64,000 nucleotides of DNA from Acetatifactor sp. (GTDB lineage Bacteria; Bacillota; Clostridia; Lachnospirales; Lachnospiraceae): the NCBI GenBank assembly GCA_024693365.1, contig JAILLF010000041.1, forward strand, positions 1 through 64,000, in the 5' to 3' direction. The notes beneath the pieces were generated by a model. The model saw nothing but the letters and a program-made list of their open reading frames with translations, was not told where the DNA came from and searched no databases. Of this stretch, positions 45,998-54,819 are shown piece after piece; within the stretch, counting starts at the first letter, position 1, and every line of letters starts with the position of its first letter. The translations under genes and the position numbers were made by a program.

Positions 45998-47329
45998 ATG
46001 ATCGACATTAAGTTTTTAAGAGAGAATCCTGACGTTGTGAAGGAAAACATCAAGAAGAAATTTCAGGACGTAAAGCTTCCGCTGGTGGATGAGGTGATCG
46101 CGCTGGACGCAGAGAACAGAAAGACCCAGCAGGAGGCAGACAACCTTCGCAGCCAGAAGAATAAGATTGCAAAGCAGATTGGCGGTCTGATGGGCCAGAT
46201 CAAGAAGGCAGAGGCAGCCGGCAATACCGTCGAAGCAGAAGAGAAGAAGAAAGAGGCAGAAAGATTAAAGATCCAGAGTGTGGCGGATGAGGCGCGCCTT
46301 GCGGAGCTGGAGGCAAAGGAACCCGAGCTGCAGACGAGGATCCGCGAGATCATGTATAAGATCCCCAACATTATTGACGCTTCCGTGCCCGTAGGCAGAG
46401 ATGATTCGGAAAACGTGGAGATCGAGAAATTTGGTGAGCCCGTGGTTCCCGCATTTGAGATTCCTCATCATGCTGACATCTTAAAGAGCATCAGTGGTTT
46501 GGACAAGGAGTCTGCAGGACGTACCAGCGGAGACGGTTTCTATTATCTGATGGGTGATGCGGCAAGACTGCATTCCGCAATGCTGAGCTATGCGAGAGAT
46601 TTCATGATCGACAAGGGATTCATTTATTGCATTCCGCCCTTCATGATCCGCAGCGACGTGGTAAACGGCGTAATGAGCTTTGCCGAGATGGAAGCCATGA
46701 TGTATAAGATTGAGGGCGAGGATCTGTTCCTCATCGGTACCTCCGAGCATTCCATGATCGGTAAGTTTAAGGGCGAAATCGTAAAAGAAGACAGCCTTCC
46801 CATCACGATGACCTCGTATTCTCCTTGCTTTAGAAAGGAAGTTGGTTCCCACGGTCTTGAGGAGCGCGGCCTGTATCGCGTACATCAGTTTGAGAAGCAG
46901 GAGATGGTGGTTCTCTGTAAGCCTGAGGAGTCCATGGACTGGTATAACAAGATGTGGAGCTATACCGTGGAATTCTTTAGAAGTCTTGACGTTCCCGTGC
47001 GTACGCTGGAGTGTTGCAGCGGAGACTTGGCAGATTTGAAGGTAAAGAGCTGTGACGTGGAGGCGTGGAGCCCTCGTCAGCAGAAATATTTTGAGGTTGG
47101 TTCCTGTTCCACGCTTGGCGATGCGCAGGCAAGAAGACTTGGCATCCGCACCAAGGGTGAGAAGGGTACGTATTTTGTGCATACCTTGAACAATACCGTT
47201 CTGGCAACGCCCAGAGGACTGATCGCCGTTCTTGAGAACAACTTAAATGAGGATGGCAGCATCAGTATTCCCAAGGCACTGCAGCCTTACATGGGCGGTA
47301 AGGAAAAGATCGTTCCCACCCAGAAATAA
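45998..47329 (+). CDS. serS: seryl-tRNA synthetase
   Basis: 443 residues. An N-terminal tRNA-binding coiled coil (about 28-110) precedes the class II core with motif 2 FRKEVGSHGLEERGLYRVHQ and motif 3-like NTVLATPRGLIAVLENN. The motif VHQFEKQEMV and SDCEVEAW-like KSCDVEAWSPRQQKYFEVGS are typical. It charges tRNA-Ser with serine using ATP in the cytoplasm. A strong terminator follows. Confidence 0.97.
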   Translation: MIDIKFLRENPDVVKENIKKKFQDVKLPLVDEVIALDAENRKTQQEADNLRSQKNKIAKQIGGLMGQIKKAEAAGNTVEAEEKKKEAERLKIQSVADEARLAELEAKEPELQTRIREIMYKIPNIIDASVPVGRDDSENVEIEKFGEPVVPAFEIPHHADILKSISGLDKESAGRTSGDGFYYLMGDAARLHSAMLSYARDFMIDKGFIYCIPPFMIRSDVVNGVMSFAEMEAMMYKIEGEDLFLIGTSEHSMIGKFKGEIVKEDSLPITMTSYSPCFRKEVGSHGLEERGLYRVHQFEKQEMVVLCKPEESMDWYNKMWSYTVEFFRSLDVPVRTLECCSGDLADLKVKSCDVEAWSPRQQKYFEVGSCSTLGDAQARRLGIRTKGEKGTYFVHTLNNTVLATPRGLIAVLENNLNEDGSISIPKALQPYMGGKEKIVPTQK

Positions 47330-47348
47330 ATAGTAATAAGTAAAACGT

Positions 47349-47385
47349 CCTGCGATGCAGATTTGCGTATCGCAGGGCTTTTTTG
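47349..47385 (+). terminator. serS terminator
   Basis: CCTGCGAT pairs with ATCGCAGG and is followed by GCTTTTTTG. Confidence 0.9.
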
Positions 47386-47497
47386 TTTAGGTTAAAGTTT
47401 AAGATTGGTTTAAGATTTTTGAGACACGGACGAGAAAAGAGGCGATCCTGACGTTTCCGCTGATCTCTGCGACATCAAAGGGGGAAACCTTGCAAGA

Positions 47498-48382
47498 CTA
47501 AATTTTGTTAGCCTTGTTTCGGATATTTTGCAGCGTGTTTGTGACGGCAGCGTCTCGGAATTTTTGCAGTGCATTTGCGACGGCGTCCTCCTCATTGTTT
47601 CCGATCACGGCGGTGGCGATCTGCTTTAATTCGTCCATGGCGTTGCTTACGGCATATGCTTCGTCGGCAATCTCAAACATGGAGACGTCGTTGACGGAAT
47701 CTCCGAAAACAACCAATTTTTCAAAGCCGAGTCGTTCCTTTAGTTTCAGGAGCGCCTTGGCTTTTGTGCTGTTCTTGGGACAGATTTCGAGCCAGTATTC
47801 TTCGCCGTAGGTGTCCTTTTGGAAAACGCATTCCCAATTGGAATAAGAACGGACTCTCGCATAGGTGGGAGCAAGTTTTTCATAATCGTCGATCATCGTA
47901 ACGTAACCAGATTGTTCTCCCCAAAGGGCATTTGGATCCGCAGCCACCTGCATCCGGTGGTCGTCCGCGTGATCTGCGACGTATTCCTGCAAGCCAACGG
48001 ACAATTCACCGTCACAGTAGGTTTTGGTCATTTCGTCGCCTATGTAGGAGGAGACGAAACCGCAATGGGGAAGCTCCGGTAACAGGCTTTTCAAAAGGGA
48101 AACGTCTTCCTTGGAGAATATGGCTTTTTCCAGGATGGCCTCAGTCTCCTGATCTGCAAAGACGGAACCGTTTCTTGTAATGACTGGCAGGCGAAGCCTT
48201 AAACCCTCCGTTACGCGCTTTGCGCTCTGGATGGAACGCGCCGTGGCATAGGTGAAGGCCATGCCTTCTTCGATCAGTTGATGGAGCGTTTGGATGGTAT
48301 GTCTGGAAAGCGTTGCATCTTTGCGAAGCAACGTTCCGTCTAGGTCTGAGACAAATAGCGTTGACGCGAGGGAATGATTCAT
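47498..48382 (-). CDS. Cof-type HAD-IIB hydrolase
   Basis: 294 residues. Motif I FVSDLDGTLLRKDATLS at the N-terminus, ITRNGS in the cap-proximal strand, then the Lys segment NSTKAKALLKLKERLG and motif IV VVFGDSVNDVSMFEIADEAY. These are the features of HAD-IIB phosphatases acting on sugar phosphates or cofactors; the substrate is unknown. The last 35 residues include a near duplication (NALQKFRDAAVTNTLQNIRN), mirrored by a 36-base imperfect repeat in the DNA. GGGAGG stands eight bases before the ATG. Confidence 0.92.
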   Translation of the reverse strand: MNHSLASTLFVSDLDGTLLRKDATLSRHTIQTLHQLIEEGMAFTYATARSIQSAKRVTEGLRLRLPVITRNGSVFADQETEAILEKAIFSKEDVSLLKSLLPELPHCGFVSSYIGDEMTKTYCDGELSVGLQEYVADHADDHRMQVAADPNALWGEQSGYVTMIDDYEKLAPTYARVRSYSNWECVFQKDTYGEEYWLEICPKNSTKAKALLKLKERLGFEKLVVFGDSVNDVSMFEIADEAYAVSNAMDELKQIATAVIGNNEEDAVANALQKFRDAAVTNTLQNIRNKANKI

Positions 48383-48418
48383 GTCGTAAAGCCTCCCGGT
48401 AAAGTTTGCTGTGTTAAT

Positions 48419-49231
48419 TTAGGCTTCCACCTTTTCTGCGATCATCACGTCCATGCAGTGCTGGTGGGGAATGCCGCCGCTGTTGCAGTCGAAGATTTCC
48501 TCGTCCATCTTGTGGAACAGCCAGTCTGAATAATAGGTAAAGAGTTCGCCGGATTTCCAGCGGTAGCGGTCCTTGTCCTTGTCGGGACTTTCCTTCACAA
48601 AGGACTTTTCCACGAAGACGTTCATGGTGTGCAGGCCGCCGGGCTTTGTGTGCTTCTGGAGGGATTCCAGAACCTCTGCCCGAAGGGCAGGCGGGATGAA
48701 ATGAAAGACGCCGCTGCTAAAGATCACGTCATAATCCTGGGTGGGCCGGAAGTCTTTTACGTCCGCCTTGAAGAAATCAACGTAGGTTCCACATTTCTCC
48801 GCGAGGAGGCGTCCCTTTTCCAAACCGGCGTCCGTCAGGTCAAAGGCTGAGACCTGATAGCCGTTTCGCGCAAGGAAGACGGCATCCTTGCCTTCCCCGC
48901 AGCCTATGTCCAATACCTTCAAGGGCTTTACGGGAGGCTTTCTTTTCATGATCTCATAGCAGAAACGGTTGGGCACGATGCCCCAGTAGTAATCCTCCGT
49001 CTGATAGCGCGCTTCATAATCGGAAAGGATGGGAGAGCGATATCCCACCAGCGCGTCCACGCTCGTATTTAAGAGCTCTGCCAGGATGGGGAGAAGCTCC
49101 ACCTCAGGGCAGGCGACGTTTTTCTCCCATTTGGAAACGGCCTGAAAGGAAACGTGCAGTTTCTCCGCCAGGTCCTTCTGGGTCATGCCCAGCGCTTTTC
49201 TTTTTGTTGCGATCACGGCTCCAACGTTCAT
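48419..49231 (-). CDS. fusion of XRE-type helix-turn-helix and SAM-dependent methyltransferase
   Basis: 270 residues from the ATG at 49231 with AAGGAG upstream. Residues 1-65 form a Cro/C1-type DNA-binding domain (IATKRKALGMTQKDLAEKLH, SFQAVSKWEKNVACPEVELL). Residues about 85-265 form a class I methyltransferase with VLDIGCGEGKDAVFLARNG and DVIFSSGVFHFIPPALRAE, close to TehB-like enzymes. A single chain thus joins a repressor-type domain to an enzyme that would act on a small molecule; it may sense its SAM or substrate state. It stands alone on the minus strand. Confidence 0.88.
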   Translation of the reverse strand: MNVGAVIATKRKALGMTQKDLAEKLHVSFQAVSKWEKNVACPEVELLPILAELLNTSVDALVGYRSPILSDYEARYQTEDYYWGIVPNRFCYEIMKRKPPVKPLKVLDIGCGEGKDAVFLARNGYQVSAFDLTDAGLEKGRLLAEKCGTYVDFFKADVKDFRPTQDYDVIFSSGVFHFIPPALRAEVLESLQKHTKPGGLHTMNVFVEKSFVKESPDKDKDRYRWKSGELFTYYSDWLFHKMDEEIFDCNSGGIPHQHCMDVMIAEKVEA

Positions 49232-49452
49232 AATTTCTCCTTCTCTTCTCATTTCATGAGCAATCCCTATTGGTTAACTAAAACAAGATTCCCTTTTCTT
49301 TTATTGTCAAAAACGACTTGGAAAAACAAACTCTCCGGAGATGATTCTATTATAAGTGGAATTCTTGGCCATGACAATAACTGGATCGTTGAAAATGCGG
49401 ATGAAATTCAACCATTGGTAGAATAACTAGAGGAACAGGATATGGTAACAGG

Positions 49453-49732
49453 TACACGCAGAAATCCGTATGAGGTTTTTCTGCGTGTATGCCATAAAAA
49501 CATATGACACGTCAAATTCTATAAAGATTCATTACACATGTATATTTCTATAGGATTTAGCATGAGTTTTCGATAAATAGTGTATGTTATACACGTGATA
49601 CGTAAGAAATCGTCTTTTCGCGTGTCTCTCAACCAAGGACTATGACACGTATTTCCTGGAAGAATTGTTTTTCGCGTGTAAGGCACCAAAACCGCGACAT
49701 GCGGGCGGACGTTTTGTTATTTTTTGCGTGTT
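49453..49732 (+). repeat. array 1 of 37-nt units with inverted ACACGC/GCGTGT ends
   Basis: Five units, each exactly 37 nt, start at 49453, 49506, 49590, 49644 and 49696. Each begins with an 8-mer like GACACGCG and ends with its inverted form like CGCGTGTA; the 21-nt interior varies but ends in T-rich sequence (TTTTC, CTTTT, TTTTT). Spacers are 16, 47, 17 and 15 nt, giving a period near 53. The first unit has 12 perfect pairs. No open frame follows the pattern. The same arrangement recurs at 61046-61417. Confidence 0.8.
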
Positions 49733-49750
49733 TTTTATGGAATTTTATAT

Positions 49751-49825
49751 AATATCGAAAATCGATATTGACAAGGCTGTCTAATCGTGTTATATTATCG
49801 ATAATCAATATTGAATATCGATATT
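49751..49825 (+). promoter_or_regulatory. PadR-operon promoter with three TATCGA palindromes
   Basis: TTGACA (49768-49773) and TATATT (49791-49796) are 17 bases apart. A 19-base inverted repeat AATATCGA-AAA-TCGATATT (49751-49769) overlaps the -35, ATTATCGATAAT (49794-49805) overlaps and follows the -10, and AATATCGATATT (49814-49825) lies just downstream. The sites are likely operators for the PadR protein encoded 210 bases downstream. Confidence 0.75.
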
Positions 49826-49858
49826 GAAAACAAAATTCTTGCGGCGAGCAGGATCTAT

Positions 49859-49989
49859 ATAAGCAGAAGGATTTATAGGCAAAAGGATTTCATAAGCAGA
49901 AGAATTTCGTAAGCAAAAGGATTTATAAGCAGAAGAATTTCGTAAGCAAAAGGATTTATAAGCAGAAGGATTTATAAGCAAAAGAAATT
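49859..49989 (+). repeat. eight tandem 16-17-bp units in the PadR leader
   Basis: Units of the form ATAAGCAGAAGGATTT, alternating with GTAAGCAAAAGGATTT and a version with extra C, follow each other without gaps between the operator region and the padR start. The transcript would repeat AAGCAAAAGGAUUU, which resembles weak ribosome sites. Confidence 0.85.
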
Positions 49990-50033
49990 TTAGTTAGAAG
50001 AATCTTCATACGCGGAAAGGAAGGGATGCGGGG

Positions 50034-50342
50034 ATGGCAAGGGCGAAGTATAAAACCTTGACGGAGCAGATGTTTTACATATTGATCTGTCTGAAGACGG
50101 AGTGCTGCGGCATCGACATTATGGAGATGGTGGCGGAGATGACGGACGGGCGAGTTGTTTTGGGGCCGGGAACGTTGTATACCCTGTTGGGGGATTTTAT
50201 GAAGCAGGGTTTTATCAAGGAGACGGCCGTGGAAGGACGAAAGCGCAGCTACGTGCTGACGGACAGCGGGCGGGACGTCCTGAAGGAAGAATATGAGAGG
50301 TTGAAAGCACAAGTGGTGGATTATGAGAGAAACATGCCGTGA
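50034..50342 (+). CDS. PadR-family transcriptional regulator
   Basis: 102 residues. The winged-helix core reads LTEQMFYILICLKTECCGID, then TDGRVVLGPGTLYTLLGDFM and GRKRSYVLTDSGRDVLKEEY, matching short PadR proteins (subfamily 2) that lack a long C-terminal domain. These dimeric repressors often respond to small ligands and control a neighbouring DUF2812 membrane protein, as found here 87 bases downstream. The palindromes upstream are its likely binding sites, giving autoregulation. Confidence 0.92.
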   Translation: MARAKYKTLTEQMFYILICLKTECCGIDIMEMVAEMTDGRVVLGPGTLYTLLGDFMKQGFIKETAVEGRKRSYVLTDSGRDVLKEEYERLKAQVVDYERNMP

Positions 50343-50428
50343 AGCCTTTCAAAAACAGGCAATGAAGGCAGATACGATAACGTGAAGCGAAGTAACAATT
50401 ATGGAAATAATTGAGTAAGGAGAAGCAC

Positions 50429-51868
50429 ATGAAGGAAGACGTGAATCATAAAAAAGTAAACCGCGCCGTTCAATATGATAATCTTGAGGCGATGGCGAGA
50501 TATTTGGAAAAGATGGCAAAGGATGGCTGGATGCTGGAGAAGGTTTCTTCTTCAACGCAGTTCCATTTCGTGAAGAGCGAACCGAAGGAGCTTCGGTTTG
50601 CAGTGGAGATTTTCTCCGAGGGGAGCGAATTTGACACCCATACCATCGACAGCAATCTGGAGTACGTGGAATATTGTAAGAAGGCTGGCTGGAATTTTAT
50701 CTGCTCCGCCGGAAAGATTGATTATTTTTACACGGAAGACAAGAATGCGCCGGAGATCGAGAGCGATCCCAAGATGAAGCTTCAGGCGATCGAAAAGGCG
50801 CAGCGACCCATGAAACTAATTTTTCCCATCCTGTTTATCTGCATGGGTCTTGGTTATCTGGCAATGCAGCTTACCATGAATCTAAACACGATGGAGACGA
50901 GCTTTTTTCACTTTTCGGGTATGTTGCTTTGGACTTTTGCGGGAACTCTTTATGCAGTGCAGCTGATCTCTTATCTGATATGGCGCGGGAAGGCCAGAAA
51001 AGCCGTAAAGAATGGGGAGAAGGTTCCGGCAAACAAGAAGAATTTTGGGTTTTACGGGGCATATGCCTTCATTCTGATCTGCGGCATTTTGCATTCCGTG
51101 ATCACCGTTTGGGTTGGACTGCAATATCAGGAAACCATCGTGTTTATGATTCCTTTCATTTGGATTTTTATTCTGCTGTTGGTTTTCCTCAGCTACGGAT
51201 TGTCATCTTTTGCGGAAAAGATCAAGATGGGCCGCACGGCGTACAAGGTGATCAGCATGGCAGTGCTCCCCATATGCTTTACCGCAATACTTACGAACAT
51301 CATCATCATTGTAGTTTTCTCCATGAATGGCGAGCGTGATTCCAGACGGCGCATCGATGCCATGGACATGAAGGTTTTTGGTGACAGTGAAGTTTTTGTA
51401 AGGCACGAGGGTAGCAATCATCACTGGGGTCATTTCCTTCTTTGCTTTGATCAGTATACCTTGGAAGCTCATAATGCAGATCGCGAAAAGATGTTGAAAG
51501 ATGAGAATTATCAAAAGACGGGCGTTTATCAGATTCCGGACGGCGAGGAGCACGTTCCGGTTACGTACACTTGGCACTTTGACGTATATCAGACCGGGAT
51601 CCCCGCAATCTATAACAGAATCCTTAAGGAGGCAAAGGCCGGAAAGGATTACCGGATGCTGAGCATTCGCTTTGATTATGACAAGGCAGTGCGCGAGCCC
51701 GCGCTGGAGGTAAACGGCATCACCGTTATGACTTATGAGGAGAATTACGATGGCGACGTATTGTATCGTTATCTGATCACGGACGCGGACACCATCATTA
51801 ATGCACGCTGCGACGAAGCCTTAACGGCCGATGAGATGACAGTCATTGAGAAATCCTTTATGAGATGA
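50429..51868 (+). CDS. DUF2812 multi-pass membrane protein
   Basis: 479 residues from the ATG at 50429 with AAGGAG upstream. A cytoplasmic N-terminal DUF2812 domain (1-120: DNLEAMARYLEKMAKDGWML, and the later LEYVEYCKKAGW) is followed by five membrane helices between about 130 and 300 and an extracytoplasmic C-terminal domain of about 175 residues. Partnership with PadR is usual for this family. Function unknown; membrane stress sensing is often proposed but not shown. Confidence 0.88.
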   Translation: MKEDVNHKKVNRAVQYDNLEAMARYLEKMAKDGWMLEKVSSSTQFHFVKSEPKELRFAVEIFSEGSEFDTHTIDSNLEYVEYCKKAGWNFICSAGKIDYFYTEDKNAPEIESDPKMKLQAIEKAQRPMKLIFPILFICMGLGYLAMQLTMNLNTMETSFFHFSGMLLWTFAGTLYAVQLISYLIWRGKARKAVKNGEKVPANKKNFGFYGAYAFILICGILHSVITVWVGLQYQETIVFMIPFIWIFILLLVFLSYGLSSFAEKIKMGRTAYKVISMAVLPICFTAILTNIIIIVVFSMNGERDSRRRIDAMDMKVFGDSEVFVRHEGSNHHWGHFLLCFDQYTLEAHNADREKMLKDENYQKTGVYQIPDGEEHVPVTYTWHFDVYQTGIPAIYNRILKEAKAGKDYRMLSIRFDYDKAVREPALEVNGITVMTYEENYDGDVLYRYLITDADTIINARCDEALTADEMTVIEKSFMR

Positions 51869-51883
51869 GATAAATTAAGGTTG

Positions 51884-51920
51884 AGTCATGGGTGTGTCAC
51901 GGGGACGTGACTCATCCTTA
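51884..51920 (+). repeat. short inverted repeat, related to a dispersed repeat
   Basis: GAGTCATGGGTGTGTCACGG is followed by GGACGTGACTCATCC; GAGTCA/TGACTC pair at the ends. The segment resembles the TGACA/GAACC repeat near 21,700. Confidence 0.4.
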
Positions 51921-51947
51921 GGCAACAACCTTAGGCAGGTTCCCCTC

Positions 51948-51976
51948 TTGTAATTTAAAGTAAAACGTTATACAAT
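51948..51976 (+). promoter_or_regulatory. promoter of the GH43 gene
   Basis: TTGTAA (51948-51953) and TACAAT (51971-51976) with a 17-base spacer, 65 bases before the start codon. Confidence 0.65.
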
Positions 51977-52041
51977 GGGGCTAGAAGTCTATCCAGCTGA
52001 GGATGACTTAATCCATTTTAGAAAAGATAAGGAGAAATCAC

Positions 52042-53013
52042 ATGGCAGAACAAAGAAGACCTCTGGTGTCCCATATTTTTACGGCAGATCCTTCCGCACA
52101 CGTATTTAACGACAAGATTTACGTGTATCCCTCTCATGACCTTGCGCATGATGGCGAGGACAATGATAACGGTGATGAGTATCGGATGGAGGACTATCAC
52201 GTTCTCTCTCTGGACAATCTGGATGCAGAGTGCGTGGATAACGGCGAAGCCCTTCACATGAAGGACGTGCCCTGGGTAAGCAAGCAGATGTGGGCACCCG
52301 ACGCGGCCTTTAAGAATGGCACGTATTATCTGTATTTCCCCGCTCGCGACAAGGAAGGTATTTTCCGCATCGGCGTTGCGACGAGTACAAGCCCCGTTGG
52401 TCCTTTCAAGGCAGAAGAGAATTACATGAAGGGAACCTTCAGCATTGATCCCGCCGTATTTATCGATGATGACGGCAGGGCTTACATGTACAATGGCGGT
52501 CTTTGGGGCGGCCAGCTTGAGAAGTGGAAGACCGGCAGCTTTGATCCCAATGGCGGCGAGAATGCGCCTGAAGAACCGGAGGTTGGTCCCATGGTTGGCG
52601 AACTGACGGATGACATGCTTCAGCTCAAGGGCAGCTATGATCATATCAAGATTCTGGATGAGAATGGCCAGGAGCTTCGCGCAGGCGATGAGGACAGAAG
52701 ATACTTCGAGGATCCTTGGATGCACAAGTACAACGGAAAGTATTACTTCTCCTATTCCACCGGTACGACGCACTATCTGGTATACGCAGTGGGCGACAGC
52801 CCCGTTGGTCCCTTCACTTACAAGGGAAGGATCTTAGAGCCCGTGCTTGGATGGACGACCCACCACTCCATCGTGGAATATCATGGCAAGTGGTATCTCT
52901 TCTATCATGACTGTGAGCTTTCCAATGGCATCAATCACAGAAGAAACGTAAAGTTTACGGAGCTGAACTACCGTGAGGACGGCAGCATCATCACCATCGA
53001 GCCCTACAAGTAG
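52042..53013 (+). CDS. glycoside hydrolase family 43, intracellular beta-xylosidase/arabinofuranosidase-like
   Basis: 323 residues and no signal peptide. The five-bladed propeller of GH43 is visible: the catalytic-base Asp segment FTADPSAHVFNDKIYVYPSH near the N-terminus, KQMWAPDAAFKNGTYYLYF, the pKa-modulating Asp in FSIDPAVFIDDDGRAYMYNG, and the acid Glu in RYFEDPWMHKYNGKYYFSYS. It likely removes xylose or arabinose from short oligosaccharides taken up by the cell. It has its own promoter and terminator. Confidence 0.93.
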   Translation: MAEQRRPLVSHIFTADPSAHVFNDKIYVYPSHDLAHDGEDNDNGDEYRMEDYHVLSLDNLDAECVDNGEALHMKDVPWVSKQMWAPDAAFKNGTYYLYFPARDKEGIFRIGVATSTSPVGPFKAEENYMKGTFSIDPAVFIDDDGRAYMYNGGLWGGQLEKWKTGSFDPNGGENAPEEPEVGPMVGELTDDMLQLKGSYDHIKILDENGQELRAGDEDRRYFEDPWMHKYNGKYYFSYSTGTTHYLVYAVGDSPVGPFTYKGRILEPVLGWTTHHSIVEYHGKWYLFYHDCELSNGINHRRNVKFTELNYREDGSIITIEPYK

Positions 53014-53037
53014 AGATAAGACACAAAATTCGTTGAA

Positions 53038-53070
53038 TGCAGGCCCCGTAGGAAAAAAGCGGGGCCTGTT
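53038..53070 (+). terminator. hairpin after the GH43 gene
   Basis: CAGGCCCC pairs with GGGGCCTG around an A-rich loop; the following T run is short (TTAT). Confidence 0.65.
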
Positions 53071-53103
53071 ATCATAAAGTACCATTGAGGAGGAAAGTGA
53101 AAA

Positions 53104-54672
53104 ATGAAAGCTGGTAAGAAACTGATTGGCGCGATTATCGCCATTGTCGCAGTGGTTGGCGTGATCCTGATCGCTTCCGGTTCTCTTGCAAAGGGAATGC
53201 ACAAGATGTTTGACAGCCCGAAGAAGTATTTTGCGTACGTGGAGAAGCAAACACTCCTTAGCAAAAAGGACAACGTGCTTCGCAACGTATATGAGAACCT
53301 GAACGAGACCGTGACGAAGGAAGACACGGCCCTGGAAGAGCAGATTACGCTGACTATTGGCGATGAAGGACAGTCCTATCTCCGTCTGCTGAAGGATTTG
53401 GGAGCTGACCTTTCCTGGTTAAACTCTGCAGGCATCAAGTACTACGTAAATACCAAGGACAATGACGTGGAGTTTACGACGACTCTGTATCTGAATGAAA
53501 AAGAGATTCTGAATCCCTCCTTTATTCTGGATTCCCAGAAGAAGGCCGTATACGCAAAGATTCCTGAGCTGACGAAGGATATTGCAAAGTATGACCTGGA
53601 GGAGTTTAGCGAGCAGTTTGACGAAATCTTCACGAAGCTTGAGAAATTCAGAAAAGCATATCCGGACACCAAGGAAATTGACAAGCTTTTCTCCAAGTAC
53701 GTAAAGCTGGTTCTTGGCTGCGTCGAGAACGTGGAGAAGGAAAAAGAAGATTTCGAATGTGACGAAGTTACGCAGAAGTGCACGAAGCTGAAGGTTACCT
53801 TAAAGGACAAGGACCTTCAGAACATTGTAAAGACCGTATGTAAGGAAGCTTCAAAGGATAAGGATTTAAAGAAGCTTTTTGAAGAATTGTGCAAGTCCCT
53901 GGAGATCGAAGAATATGAGGAAGCCTATGAGCGGATCGTAGAAGGTTTGGAATCCATGGAGGAGAAAGCTGAGGAAATAGAGCTCGGCGGAAAGATTGTC
54001 GTTGAAGTATACGTTGACGGTGACGCAGAGATCATTGGCAGAGTATATAAATTCGTATCGGATGACGGAGAGGATTTTACCGTCAAGATCGGCCACGCAA
54101 CGAAGGGCAGCAAGAGAGGCTTTGAGGCAAGCTTTAAAAGAGGCGAGTACGTCGTCAAGTTCGCAGGAACCGGCAAGTTAAAGGGTAACAAGGTTACCGG
54201 CGAGTACGTGCTGAAGGTTAACGGCGAAAAGTATTTCGCGGTAAATGTGGAAAAGCTTGACTTGGGAGCTTTGGTGGATGGTTACGTGAAGGGTCATTTC
54301 TCCTGTGAGTTCGATGGCAATATGGGCATGATCACGAGCCTTTTACCGAGGCAAATCCGAAGGAACGTCAGCAATTTTTCTGACATGGATATGAAGCTTG
54401 GATTAGACCTGAACATTGACACGAGTGCAAAGAAGCACAATATTGATCTTGGAGTTTTGAAGGATGGCGAGGAGCTTTTCCGCATAGCCTTCAAGGGTAC
54501 GGTCAAGAGTGCTTCCAAGGTGAAGATCCCTGGCAAGGCCGTAGACGTGACGGAGAGTTCGGATCTTCAAAGCTTCCTGGGAGATCTTTCCTGGGATAGT
54601 CTGTTGGATAAGCTGGAGGATGCGGACGTTCCGAAGGAATATCGCGACATGATGAAGGAAATCATGGATTAA
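53104..54672 (+). CDS. large membrane-anchored or secreted protein of unknown function
   Basis: 522 residues. A Lys-start and one hydrophobic helix (LIGAIIAIVAVVGVILIASG, residues 7-26) suggest an uncleaved anchor or signal. The rest is acidic/basic and rich in beta strands, with an alpha-helical segment around 160-290 (Glu/Lys-rich) holding three Cys, and a C-terminal half with repeated beta motifs such as YVVKFAGTGKLKGNKVTGEY. Such build is common in clostridial extracytoplasmic proteins of undefined families. GAGGAGG precedes the ATG and a terminator follows, so it is a single-gene unit. Confidence 0.82.
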   Translation: MKAGKKLIGAIIAIVAVVGVILIASGSLAKGMHKMFDSPKKYFAYVEKQTLLSKKDNVLRNVYENLNETVTKEDTALEEQITLTIGDEGQSYLRLLKDLGADLSWLNSAGIKYYVNTKDNDVEFTTTLYLNEKEILNPSFILDSQKKAVYAKIPELTKDIAKYDLEEFSEQFDEIFTKLEKFRKAYPDTKEIDKLFSKYVKLVLGCVENVEKEKEDFECDEVTQKCTKLKVTLKDKDLQNIVKTVCKEASKDKDLKKLFEELCKSLEIEEYEEAYERIVEGLESMEEKAEEIELGGKIVVEVYVDGDAEIIGRVYKFVSDDGEDFTVKIGHATKGSKRGFEASFKRGEYVVKFAGTGKLKGNKVTGEYVLKVNGEKYFAVNVEKLDLGALVDGYVKGHFSCEFDGNMGMITSLLPRQIRRNVSNFSDMDMKLGLDLNIDTSAKKHNIDLGVLKDGEELFRIAFKGTVKSASKVKIPGKAVDVTESSDLQSFLGDLSWDSLLDKLEDADVPKEYRDMMKEIMD

Positions 54673-54688
54673 TAACGTTTTTAAGAGA

Positions 54689-54718
54689 AGGGACAGGAAA
54701 CTGTCTCTTCTTTTTTAA
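54689..54718 (+). terminator. terminator after the 522-residue protein gene
   Basis: AGAAGGGACAG pairs with CTGTCTCTTCT (one mismatch) followed by a run of T. Confidence 0.85.
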
Positions 54719-54819
54719 TGACAAGCGTTCTTTGCATATGCTAAAATAGTAACGTAAGCGTGATGCTACGTGCTTTCGAGAGGCGCGCGGGAGGGTGTTC
54801 ATCGATAAGGGGGAAGGGC

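Noticed and set aside
49253..49426. C-terminal fragment of a gene on the plus strand ending ENADEIQPLVE
   Set aside because: The frame begins antisense to the HTH-methyltransferase gene; only about 30 codons lie outside it and no family can be named.
49453..49732. CRISPR array reading of the 37-nt/16-nt pattern
   Set aside because: The 37-nt units are not identical to each other beyond their ends, spacers are too short, and no cas genes are present.
52018..52773. 251-codon minus-strand frame opposite the GH43 gene
   Set aside because: Composition follows the GH43 codons; the GH43 catalytic motifs settle the strand.
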